From Rhizobacter koreensis (GTDB lineage Bacteria; Pseudomonadota; Gammaproteobacteria; Burkholderiales; Burkholderiaceae_C): a stretch of DNA of 64,000 bases. Each line of letters begins with the position of its first letter. The stretch's first letter is position 1. Below the pieces are notes generated by a model that did no database searches, was not told the origin of the DNA, and saw only the letters and a list, made by a program, of their open reading frames with translations. Positions 57,346 to 64,000 of this stretch are shown here, piece by piece. Position numbers and translations under genes: made by a program. The stretch lies in assembly GCF_013366375.1 (NCBI RefSeq), contig NZ_JABWMJ010000004.1, positions 62,001 through 126,000 on the forward strand, given 5' to 3'.

Positions 57346-57361
57346 TGCAGTTTCTATGCCA
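57346..57361 (-). promoter_or_regulatory. Sigma-54-type promoter of the choice-of-anchor L PEP-CTERM gene
   Basis: On the minus strand TGGCATAGAAACTGCA matches the RpoN consensus with exact GG-N10-GC spacing and two mismatches (T for C at position 6, C for T at position 12). The predicted leader is about 110 nt. Confidence 0.5.
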
Positions 57362-57725
57362 AACACATAACGTGTTGTCACGATATGGCTCGGCGCGCCG
57401 GCGACCGTTCGATGTAAATTTGTTCGACAGGGATTGGCGGGTATTAAGGCACCTGAGATATTCGGGCGCAAGTTTCGAAACTGTATTCGCCGGCACCGCT
57501 GTTCCCACAAAATCGGCGCGACGAGGTGTTTTGTAGCTGGCCCTCGTGCGCTGCGTTCCAGGTCGCGCGCGAGGGGCGAGAGGTCTCGACGCCCGCCTGC
57601 GCCTGCGCGACCGGCGGCTCTCGCTCACGTCGAGCGGCGCTCGCGTGCCGCGGTCGGTGTGTAGGCGTTTCGACGTCGGCCGCGCCGGCGTTCCGCACTC
57701 GCGCCGGCGACGCGGTCCGAGGATA

Positions 57726-57734
57726 GGTCGGACC
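57726..57734. repeat. GGTCNGACC palindrome (GGTCGGACC)
   Basis: About 180 bp before the DUF488 gene and 365 bp upstream of the sigma-54-type promoter of the PEP-CTERM gene, so it could act on either. Confidence 0.35.
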
Positions 57735-57905
57735 TTTGCCGCCGTCCCAAAGCGCCGCGCTCGAACCGCTTTGGGCAGGGGTGGGTTTGCGAGGTATCCG
57801 CTGTCGCTGCGATCGGCTTGCACGCGGGCTGGGGCAGCGATTGGGGCTTCGCCGGCACCAACGCAGAATCGAACCTTCGACCCAGCAATCTATCGAAGCG
57901 TTCCC

Positions 57906-58610
57906 ATGAAGTTCCGTGCGTGCTGCGGCCCGGCGCCGGCCGCGTCACCGATCGCCGCGAGCGCCGGCGCACTCGCAATCGCTGTCGCAACGAGCGCGCC
58001 GCAGCGCACGCGTCGAGCGGCTGCGGGGACGCAAGGCGACGCGGGCGACGACGACACGCGCTATGCCGTGCTCACGGTCGGCCATTCGACACGGCCCATC
58101 GAGGCGTTCGTCGACTTGCTGCGCGGGCACGACGTCACCCGGCTGATCGACGTGCGCACCGTGCCGCGCTCGCGCCACAACCCGCAGTTCGCGACCGACG
58201 CGCTTGCCGCGTCCATGCAGTCGGCAGGCATCGGCTACGCGCACGTGGCCGGGCTCGGAGGCTTCCGCCGGCCGCTCGCCGACTCGCCGAACGCCGGCTG
58301 GCGCAACCTGTCCTTTCGCGGCTACGCGGACTACATGCAGACGCCGGCGTTCCGCGCCGAACTCGACCACCTGATCGAGCTCGCCGCGCACGCTCGCCTC
58401 GCGCTGATGTGTGCGGAGGCGGTGCCCTGGCGCTGTCATCGCTCGCTGATCGCCGACGCGCTGCTTGCGCGTGGCGTGGCGAGCGCCGAAATCGCGAGCG
58501 CGACGCGTCTGCAGCGACACCGGCTGACGCGCTTTGCCCGCATCGACGGCGACCGGGTGACGTACCCCGCCGACGCCGCAGCGGCGATCGAGCCGACCTC
58601 CGGCGCATGA
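57906..58610 (+). CDS. DUF488 family protein
   Basis: A protein of 234 residues with a DUF488 core from about residue 50. Family motifs are LTVGHSTRPIEAFVDLL, RLIDVRTVPRSRHNPQF with the conserved Arg/Pro, FRGYADYMQTPAF, and LMCAEAVPWRCHRSLIADALL with the Cys-Trp-Cys-His-Arg region. The biochemical function of DUF488 is unknown. The N-terminal 45 residues before the core are non-conserved, so an internal start is possible. It overlaps the sigma factor gene by 4 bp (ATGA). Confidence 0.85.
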   Translation: MKFRACCGPAPAASPIAASAGALAIAVATSAPQRTRRAAAGTQGDAGDDDTRYAVLTVGHSTRPIEAFVDLLRGHDVTRLIDVRTVPRSRHNPQFATDALAASMQSAGIGYAHVAGLGGFRRPLADSPNAGWRNLSFRGYADYMQTPAFRAELDHLIELAAHARLALMCAEAVPWRCHRSLIADALLARGVASAEIASATRLQRHRLTRFARIDGDRVTYPADAAAAIEPTSGA

Positions 58611-59824
58611 ACGACACCATCGCCGCGCTCTACCGCGACGAGAGCCGCACGGTGTTCTCGACGCTGGTGCGCCTGCTCGGCAGTTTCGACGCCGCCGAGG
58701 AGGCCCTGCACGACGCCTTCGTTGCCGCCGCCGAACAGTGGCCCGCGCGCGGCGTTCCCGACAACCCGGTGGCCTGGCTGGTGTCGACCGGGCGCTTCAA
58801 GGCGATCGATCGGATGCGTCGCTCGCGCCGCTTCGTCGACTGGGATGACGCCGCCGAGCACGCCGAGGCGCTCGCCGACAGCGCGCCCAGCTGGGAAGAG
58901 CAGGTCGACGCCGTCCACGCCATCGAGGACGACCGCCTGCGCCTCGTGTTCACCTGCTGTCACCCGAGCCTCTCGATGGAGGCGCGCCTCGCGCTCACGC
59001 TGCGAGAGGTCTGCGGTCTCACCACCGAAGCGATCGCCGCGGCGTTCCTGGTGCCGACGCCGACTCTCGCGCAGCGCATCGTGCGCGCCAAGGCCAAGAT
59101 CGCGGCCGCGCGCATTCCGTACGAGGTGCCCGGGCCGGCCGAGCGCCCGGCGCGCCTGGCCGACGTGCTGCGCGTCGTCTACCTCCTCTTCAACGAGGCG
59201 CACGCGACGCGCGCCGAGGCGCTTGCGGCCGAGGCGATCCGCCTCGCGCGGCTGCTGCACGCGCTGCTGCCCGAGCCTGAGGTGACCGGTCTGCTGGCGC
59301 TGCTGCTGCTCCATGACGCGCGGCGCCCGGCGCGGCGCACCGATGACGACGAGCTGGTGCCGCTCGACGAGCAGGATCGCTCCCTCTGGAATCGCGCGGC
59401 GATCGAGGAGGGTTGCGCGCTCGCCGAGGCGGCGCTCTCCACGCGCGGCTTCGGCGCATACGCGCTGCAGGCCGCGATCGCGGCCCTGCACGCCGAGGCG
59501 CCGAGCGCGGCGGCAACCGACTGGCCGCAGATCGTCGGCCTCTACGGCGCCTTGTTGCGCGTCGAGCCGAGCCCGGTGGTCGCGCTCAACCGCGCGGTGG
59601 CGCTCGCGATGCGCGACGGGGCCGAAGCCGGACTGGCGCTCATCGCACCGCTGCTCGCACAGCTGCCCGACTACCCGCCGGCGCACGCGGCTGCCGCCGA
59701 CCTGAACCGTCGTGCCGGCCGCCACGCCGAGGCACGCGAGCATTACCGTGCGGCCGCCGAGCTCGCGCGCCACGAGCCCGAGCGCCGTTTCCTGCTGCAG
59801 CGCCTGGCCGAGCTCGAGGGCTGA
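58607..59824 (+). CDS. RNA polymerase ECF sigma factor, ECF42 type
   Basis: A 405-residue sigma-70-family factor. Region 2 is FDAAEEALHDAFVAAAEQWP through SRRFVDW, and region 4 lies at LTLREVCGLTTEAIAAAFLVPTPTLAQRIVRAKAKI. A long C-terminal extension of about 200 residues with TPR-like helices (ALNRAVALAMRDG) replaces an anti-sigma partner, which is the mark of the ECF42 group. Such factors are commonly encoded next to DGPF/YciI-like proteins, as here. The start at 58607 overlaps the DUF488 gene stop. Confidence 0.93.
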   Translation: MNDTIAALYRDESRTVFSTLVRLLGSFDAAEEALHDAFVAAAEQWPARGVPDNPVAWLVSTGRFKAIDRMRRSRRFVDWDDAAEHAEALADSAPSWEEQVDAVHAIEDDRLRLVFTCCHPSLSMEARLALTLREVCGLTTEAIAAAFLVPTPTLAQRIVRAKAKIAAARIPYEVPGPAERPARLADVLRVVYLLFNEAHATRAEALAAEAIRLARLLHALLPEPEVTGLLALLLLHDARRPARRTDDDELVPLDEQDRSLWNRAAIEEGCALAEAALSTRGFGAYALQAAIAALHAEAPSAAATDWPQIVGLYGALLRVEPSPVVALNRAVALAMRDGAEAGLALIAPLLAQLPDYPPAHAAAADLNRRAGRHAEAREHYRAAAELARHEPERRFLLQRLAELEG

Positions 59825-59925
59825 GAAAAGAATCTGCGCGGGGGTGTCGAAAGCCGCCGTCGCGGTTCGACTACATCGTGCAGGCGTCCTGCCCGCAACA
59901 CTCAACCGACCTTTGCAGGAGTCCC

Positions 59926-60375
59926 ATGGCCACCACGCTGACCCCCTATCTGAGCTTCCCGGGCACCACGCGCGAGGCGTTCACGTTCTACGAGAAGGCG
60001 CTCGGCGCCACCATTCAGGCAATGCTGCGCTACGCCGACATGCCGGCGAGCGCGCCGAGCGACGGCTGCGGCAATGTCGCCGCGCAGAGCGGCGACGCCA
60101 TCATGCATGCCGCGCTGGTGCTGCCCGGCGGCGCGATGCTGTTCGCCGGCGACCCGCCGCACGGCATGCCGTACGAGGGCGTCAAGGGCGCGATGCTCGC
60201 GCTGCAGTTCGACACCGTCGGCGAGGCCGAGCGCGCGTTCCAGGCGCTCGCCGAAGGCGGGCAGGTGACCATGCCGATGGGCCCGACCTTCTGGGCGCGC
60301 ACCTTCGGCATGCTCACCGATCGCCACGGCATCAGCTGGGCGGTCGGCGGCGAGCCGATCCCCTTCGCGTCGTGA
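59926..60375 (+). CDS. VOC family protein (PhnB-like)
   Basis: A 149-residue vicinal-oxygen-chelate-fold protein similar to PhnB/YjdN. It begins LTPYLSFPGTTREAFTFYEKALGA, and includes MHAALVLPGGAMLFAGD, MLALQFDTVGEAERAF and MPMGPTFWARTFGMLTDRHGISW. The metal-ligand positions of active glyoxalases are only partly visible. It is an ECF42-operon member, 101 bp after the sigma gene. ATG at 59926 with SD AGGAG. Confidence 0.9.
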   Translation: MATTLTPYLSFPGTTREAFTFYEKALGATIQAMLRYADMPASAPSDGCGNVAAQSGDAIMHAALVLPGGAMLFAGDPPHGMPYEGVKGAMLALQFDTVGEAERAFQALAEGGQVTMPMGPTFWARTFGMLTDRHGISWAVGGEPIPFAS

Positions 60376-60394
60376 CCGTCCGAGGAGCCTGCCG

Positions 60395-60859
60395 ATGAAC
60401 ACGACCGATCGCGATCTCGTCATCACCCGCGACATCGCGGCGTCGCCCGACAAGCTGTTCCGCTGCTGGACCGAGCCCGAGCTGATGAAGCGATGGTTCA
60501 CGCCCAGGCCGTGGACCACCACGCACGCGGAAGTCGACCTGCGCGTCGGCGGCTCGAACCTCGTCGTGATGCGCGGCCCCGACGGAACCGAGTTCCCGAA
60601 CCGTGGCGTCTACCTCGAGATCGTGCCGAACCGGCGCCTCGTCGTCACCGACGCCTACGTGAGCGCCTGGGAGCCGTCCGAGAAGCCGTTCATGACGCTG
60701 ATCGTGACCTTCGACGACCTGCGCGACGGCACCACGCGCTACACCGCTCGCGCGCGCCACTGGAACGTCGAGGACCGCGAGGCGCACGAGAAGATGGGCT
60801 TTCACGAGGGCTGGGGCACCTGCGCCGCGCAGCTCGCCGAAATGGCGGCAACGCTGTGA
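60395..60859 (+). CDS. SRPBCC / AHSA1-like domain protein
   Basis: A 154-residue START-like (SRPBCC) protein of the activator-of-Hsp90-ATPase C-terminal type. It opens LVITRDIAASPDKLFRCWTEPELMKRW and ends GFHEGWGTCAAQLAEMA, both family hallmarks. It should bind a small hydrophobic ligand. It lies 19 bp after the VOC gene and overlaps the YciI-like gene start (GTGA). Confidence 0.92.
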   Translation: MNTTDRDLVITRDIAASPDKLFRCWTEPELMKRWFTPRPWTTTHAEVDLRVGGSNLVVMRGPDGTEFPNRGVYLEIVPNRRLVVTDAYVSAWEPSEKPFMTLIVTFDDLRDGTTRYTARARHWNVEDREAHEKMGFHEGWGTCAAQLAEMAATL

Positions 60860-61197
60860 AGTACCTCTGCCTGGTCTACCTCGACGCCGCGCACTGGAGC
60901 GCCTGCAGCGACGCGGTCTGCGCCGAGTACGCGCAGCAGCTCGCCGGCAGTCGCCGGCTGCTGGCCGCCGACGCGCTGCACGGCACCCACACCGCGACGA
61001 CGGTGCGGGTGCGCAACGGCGAGACGACGCTGTTCGACGGGCCGTTCGCCGAGACCAAGGAAATGCTCGCCGGCTTCTACCTGGTCGACGCCAAGGACCT
61101 CAACGAGGCGATCCAGATCGCCGCCGGCATCCCGCCGGCGCAGTACGGCAGCATCGAAGTGCGTCCGGTCCGCGAGCTGCAGGTCGAGCCCGGCTGA
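60856..61197 (+). CDS. YciI-like DGPF domain protein
   Basis: A 113-residue YCII-related protein with the diagnostic TLFDGPFAETKEMLAGFYLVD segment. The start is GTG, overlapping the upstream stop by 4 bp. Such proteins accompany ECF42 sigma factors widely and are inferred to be part of the same response; the reaction they catalyse is unknown. Confidence 0.92.
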   Translation: MKYLCLVYLDAAHWSACSDAVCAEYAQQLAGSRRLLAADALHGTHTATTVRVRNGETTLFDGPFAETKEMLAGFYLVDAKDLNEAIQIAAGIPPAQYGSIEVRPVRELQVEPG

Positions 61198-61254
61198 CCG
61201 GCGTCGGCTCGAACAGACGCCGGAAAGCCCGTCATCTCGGGCGTTCGCCGGCCG

Positions 61255-62490
61255 ATGGTCCGCTCTAAGCTCCGGTACCCCTACAAGCGGATCATCGTGG
61301 ACTCGTCCTATACCTGGATCTTGGCCGGCCTCGTCAGCGCGGCGGTTGCTGCGGCCCTGTTCGGCGTGGCCTGGCTCGTCTACCTGCGCTGGTCGCGCCG
61401 GGCCGCGGCCGCGCCGGCGCCGCTGGCGCGCCCGACCGTTTACGCCGACTCCGAGCTCGAGGACGAAGACCCGGCGGTCTCCGCGCCGGCCAGCCTGGTC
61501 GATGCGGTCCACGAGGAACGAATCGACGCGGCCGAAACCGCCGCACCCGAGGCGGCGGCGACGCCGCCCGACGTCGACCTGGACCTCGAGGCCGACACCG
61601 GCACCGGCTTCGAGTGGGCGGACGAGCGCGCAGCGCCTCCGGCCGATGTCGATGCCGATGCTGCGGACCGCGCGGTCGCTGCAGCCGTCGACGGCCTCCC
61701 GCCCGGTGCCGATGCCGATGTTCACGCGGCAGCCGGCAGCGAGGCCGGAGCCGATGCCGATGCTGCTTCCGCACCCGTGTCCAGCCCGGCGCCGCTGTCT
61801 GCCGATGCAGGCGCCAAGCCGACGCCGGGCGCGACGCCCGAGGCCGGCAGCGCTGCCGACAAGACCCCGCCGGTCGGCACCGCGCGGTCGGATCGCGAAC
61901 CGTCCGAGGTGCGGCGCGCGTCGCGCACGCCGGGGCTCCTGCTCGATTCGCCGGGCGGCCGTGGCTTCGACCGCGATCCGCACACGCTCTATGACGTCGA
62001 GCGTACGAAGCGCCAGCCGCGCGAGGTCGCGCCGGAGGACGACGGCGATCTGCCGCCGCGCATCGAGCGACGCCGACCGGTCGTTGCGCCGACGGCCAGC
62101 CCGCCGAAACCACCCCCGCCGCCCACGCGCGCCGACAACGCGGCCGCGGTTCTCGAAGCCGCCGCGAAGGCGAGGGCGGCCCGTCTCGAGGCCGAGCATC
62201 TGGCGTCGCAGGAGGCCGCACGGCGGGCCCTCGCGCGACCGGCGCCGGGTGATCCGGCCGCGGTGCGCAAGGCCGCGCGTGCGCACGCCGCGGTCGAGGC
62301 TGCTGCGCGCAGCCGCGCCGAGCGCGAAGCCGACGTCACGTCGCGCAACCCCGAGAAGTTCGCGGAGCAGATCGCCGACTATCGCGTCGAGTTCGAGCGC
62401 CGCATGGCCGAGGAAGCGGCGCGCGCGGAGGCGCAGAAGGCCGAAGCCAAGCGCCAGTGGGAAGCGCGCGTGGCGGCCGGCAAGAACTGA
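61255..62490 (+). CDS. Membrane-anchored low-complexity protein with coiled-coil C-terminus
   Basis: A 411-residue protein that I do not recognise. It has one membrane segment near residues 20-44 (WILAGLVSAAVAAALFGVAWL), then a long Ala/Pro/Asp-rich acidic stretch with DADA-type repeats (underlying DNA repeats GCCGATGCCGATG near 61645-61770), then Arg/Pro-rich sequence, and a C-terminal Ala/Glu/Lys/Arg-rich helix likely to form a coiled coil (AAVLEAAAKARAARLEAEHL and EFERRMAEEAARAEAQ, quoted in part). The true start may be the GTG at 61297, which puts the membrane segment closer to the N-terminus. It resembles ZipA-like or envelope-scaffold architectures only in outline. Confidence 0.6.
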   Translation: MVRSKLRYPYKRIIVDSSYTWILAGLVSAAVAAALFGVAWLVYLRWSRRAAAAPAPLARPTVYADSELEDEDPAVSAPASLVDAVHEERIDAAETAAPEAAATPPDVDLDLEADTGTGFEWADERAAPPADVDADAADRAVAAAVDGLPPGADADVHAAAGSEAGADADAASAPVSSPAPLSADAGAKPTPGATPEAGSAADKTPPVGTARSDREPSEVRRASRTPGLLLDSPGGRGFDRDPHTLYDVERTKRQPREVAPEDDGDLPPRIERRRPVVAPTASPPKPPPPPTRADNAAAVLEAAAKARAARLEAEHLASQEAARRALARPAPGDPAAVRKAARAHAAVEAAARSRAEREADVTSRNPEKFAEQIADYRVEFERRMAEEAARAEAQKAEAKRQWEARVAAGKN

Positions 62491-62520
62491 TCGCCAAGGC
62501 GTCTTCACGCCGTCGGGCGC

Positions 62521-62538
62521 GGCGGGCCTCGGCCCGCC
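62521..62538 (+). terminator. GC hairpin after the low-complexity protein gene
   Basis: A perfect 8-bp stem GGCGGGCC-TC-GGCCCGCC lies 30 bp after the stop. There is no U-tract, so its role as terminator is uncertain. Confidence 0.4.
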
Positions 62539-62548
62539 CGACCGTCCA

Positions 62549-62588
62549 GTCGGAGCCGGGTGAAAGTCCCGAGCCATGCACGTCCGAC
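62549..62588 (+). ncRNA. Structured leader hairpin before the MFS gene (candidate)
   Basis: An outer stem GTCGGA (62549-62554)/TCCGAC (62583-62588) encloses a hairpin GC-CGGG-TGAAAGT-CCCG-A-GC at 62555-62574. The loop and stem core CGGGTGAAAGTCCCG differs from the quinoprotein leader at 50588 by only one inserted A. It ends 46 nt before the MFS start codon. Confidence 0.45.
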
Positions 62589-62634
62589 GCCGCCGCGCGA
62601 TCGGGCAAACTGCCGCGCTCACCGGGGGCGCGCC

Positions 62635-63819
62635 ATGCATTCGAAGTCCGTCGTCACGCTGCTCAACGTCGCGCACGCGGTCGACCACATGTTCCTGCTG
62701 ATCTTCGCGGCGGCGGTCGGCACCATCGCACGGGACTTCGGCTTCAGCCGCTGGGAAGACTTGATGCCGTACGGCGTCGGCGCGTTCATCCTGTTCGGCG
62801 TGGGCTCGATGCCGGCCGGGCGCCTGGGCGACCTCTGGGGTCGGCGCTCGATGATGGTCGTGTTCTTCTTCGGCATCGGCGCCGCGGCCATCCTCGCGGC
62901 GCTGAGCACCGGGCCGTGGCAGCTGGCGGGCGCGCTCACGCTGATCGGCGCGTTCGCGTCGATCTACCACCCGGTCGGCATTCCCATGCTGCTGCAGCAG
63001 GCGGCGCGACCGGGCGCGACGATCGGCCTCAACGGGCTGGTGGGCAACCTCGGCATTGCGGTGAGCGCGGTGCTCACGGGCTTCCTGGTGCAGTGGCTCG
63101 GCTGGCGCGCTGCGTTCGCGCTGCCGGGTGCCGTGGCCATCGTGCTCGGCTTCGTCTTCATGCGCGTGGTGCCGCACGAGAGCGAAGCGCCGGCCAAGCG
63201 CAAGCGCGGCCAGGTGGTGCCGCTCACGCGCGCACAGCTCGCGCGCGTGCTCGGCGTGATGACCGTCGCGGCCGCGACCGGCAGCATGCTGTTCAACCTG
63301 ACGACCAACGGCAACGCGCAGCTGCTGAACGAGCGTTTCCACGGCGTGATGGAAGACCCGGCGACGCTCGGCCTGCTGCTCGGCGCCGTCTATGCGATCG
63401 CATCGCTGGCGCAGATCGTCGTCGGCGGCCTGATCGATCGCGTCGCGCTGAAACCGCTCTACCTGGGGATCACGCTCGCGCAGGTGCCGATGCTGCTGCT
63501 CGCCTCGCACGCACAAGGCTGGTGGCTGTATGCGGCGCTGCTGGGCACCATGGTCTTCGTGTTCGGCGCCATTCCGTTCACGGAAACCGTGATCGCGCGC
63601 TACGTCGACGACCACATGCGCTCGCGCGTGGCCGGCATGCGCCTCGCGGTGTCGCTCGGCCTCAGCTCGCTCGCGCTCTGGCTGCTGGGGCCGCTGGTCA
63701 AGGGCGTCGGATTCGACACCCTGCTGCTGGTGCTCGCGGGCATTGCGCTCTGCACGTCCGCGACCGTGCTGTGGCTGCCGTCGGAGGATGCGCCGATGGT
63801 GCCGGTGCCGTCGCGCTAG
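62635..63819 (+). CDS. MFS transporter
   Basis: A 394-residue inner-membrane transporter of the major facilitator superfamily with about 12 hydrophobic segments. The loop 2-3 motif PAGRLGDLWGRRSMMV is present. The halves are joined by a basic loop (HESEAPAKRKRG). The substrate cannot be told. The preferred start ATG at 62635 gives a short N-terminus before the first helix (VVTLLNVAHAVDHMFLLIFAA); upstream frames are non-conserved. A structured leader lies just before it. No gene is recognised in the 181 bp to the end of the window. Confidence 0.9.
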   Translation: MHSKSVVTLLNVAHAVDHMFLLIFAAAVGTIARDFGFSRWEDLMPYGVGAFILFGVGSMPAGRLGDLWGRRSMMVVFFFGIGAAAILAALSTGPWQLAGALTLIGAFASIYHPVGIPMLLQQAARPGATIGLNGLVGNLGIAVSAVLTGFLVQWLGWRAAFALPGAVAIVLGFVFMRVVPHESEAPAKRKRGQVVPLTRAQLARVLGVMTVAAATGSMLFNLTTNGNAQLLNERFHGVMEDPATLGLLLGAVYAIASLAQIVVGGLIDRVALKPLYLGITLAQVPMLLLASHAQGWWLYAALLGTMVFVFGAIPFTETVIARYVDDHMRSRVAGMRLAVSLGLSSLALWLLGPLVKGVGFDTLLLVLAGIALCTSATVLWLPSEDAPMVPVPSR

Positions 63820-64000
63820 CGCGGTCCTGAGGAGCATCCCCTCCCGCTCGGTGGCTCCCGCGCGGGGCGCGAGGGTCCGCGTCTTCGTGATCGTTGCGGA
63901 CATCGTTCCGCGCGAAGCCGTCGTCCATGCCACTTAGGTGCGCGCCGACCGCACGCGGCCGGCCGATGCGGCGATGAGCCGGGCCTCGAGGCGTCTGCCG

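Larger units (their letters stand above)
57226..57905. other. Long intergenic region (680 bp) with a sigma-54-type promoter
   Basis: This is between divergent PEP-CTERM and DUF488 genes. It contains the promoter at 57346-57361, an imperfect inverted repeat AACAC-ATAAC-GTGTT at 57362-57376 and a GGTCGGACC palindrome at 57726-57734. Locally AT-richer around 57350-57430. No gene is recognised. Confidence 0.5.

Noticed and set aside
61640..61775. GCCGATGCCGATG repeats as a microsatellite-type mobile repeat
   Set aside because: The repeats are in frame, short and encode Ala/Asp runs in a low-complexity protein; slippage within the gene explains them.
60802..63933. Open frame of over 1000 codons on the minus strand
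   Set aside because: It runs across several well-supported plus-strand genes (YciI, low-complexity protein, MFS), and its translation is Arg/His/Gln-rich without motifs.
1..64000. CRISPR arrays, IS elements, prophage genes, tRNA or rRNA genes
   Set aside because: No regularly spaced repeats, transposase motifs, phage structural genes or cloverleaf sequences were seen.

Overview
The window is very GC-rich, densely coded, bacterial chromosomal DNA. A betaproteobacterium of the order Burkholderiales is the likeliest source (Rubrivivax/Leptothrix/Aquincola-like). This is an inference from several traits seen together: a tripartite-tricarboxylate (Bug-type) solute receptor, many divergently placed LysR regulators, a PhaR/phasin control region, PEP-CTERM surface proteins, a nirBD-nirC-kinase/phosphatase cluster and a SoeABC-type sulfite dehydrogenase. 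No phage, IS element, CRISPR array, tRNA or rRNA was seen.

Layout. 1-0.84 kb: end of a GhrA-like hydroxyacid reductase. 1.2-4.3 kb (-): a secreted S8 protease with autotransporter-type passenger repeats but no beta-barrel, then a PEP-CTERM protein, behind a near-consensus sigma-54 promoter. 5.8-11.3 kb (+): nirB, nirD, a nitrite/formate channel and a fused PP2C phosphatase/Ser-Thr kinase. 11.4-21.5 kb: two small secreted repeat proteins, a LysR regulator, a UbiX-like flavoprotein, a RibD-type reductase, a tandem pair of P1 (S58) peptidases, a BAAT-type acyl hydrolase and gamma-glutamyltransferase. 21.7-28.2 kb: DedA, LysR and soeABC. 28.2-34.5 kb: tautomerase, GST, DoxX with a divergent LysR, a TRIC channel, a Bug receptor, phasin under probable PhaR control, and an AIM24 protein. 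34.7-39.3 kb: two homologous metallo-beta-lactamase-like secreted proteins (one with its metal motif intact, one with it destroyed), then a tartrate/D-malate dehydrogenase and its divergent LysR.

39.6-54.2 kb is the most unusual block. Two large secreted quinoprotein-like beta-propellers, each fused to a cupredoxin-like and an Ig-like domain, flank a five- or six-gene set that includes an aldehyde dehydrogenase, a ThDP-dependent lyase, a CaiB/BaiF CoA-transferase and a CitE-like lyase. A plausible reading is periplasmic alcohol oxidation feeding a CoA-dependent carbon-carbon cleavage pathway. Both propeller genes have structured leaders; one hairpin signature recurs a third time before an MFS transporter. 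54.3-57.2 kb: a 2OG-Fe(II) oxygenase-like protein, a TAT-exported TIM-barrel protein and a choice-of-anchor-L PEP-CTERM protein, the last with a sigma-54-like promoter. 57.9-61.2 kb: DUF488, an ECF42 sigma factor and VOC, SRPBCC and YciI-like proteins in one operon. 61.3-63.8 kb: a membrane-anchored low-complexity protein and an MFS transporter.

Two regulatory themes link distant genes: sigma-54-type promoters before surface or secreted protein genes and nirB, and a short palindrome GGTCNGACC that recurs between genes. Both were found by eye and need a systematic scan.
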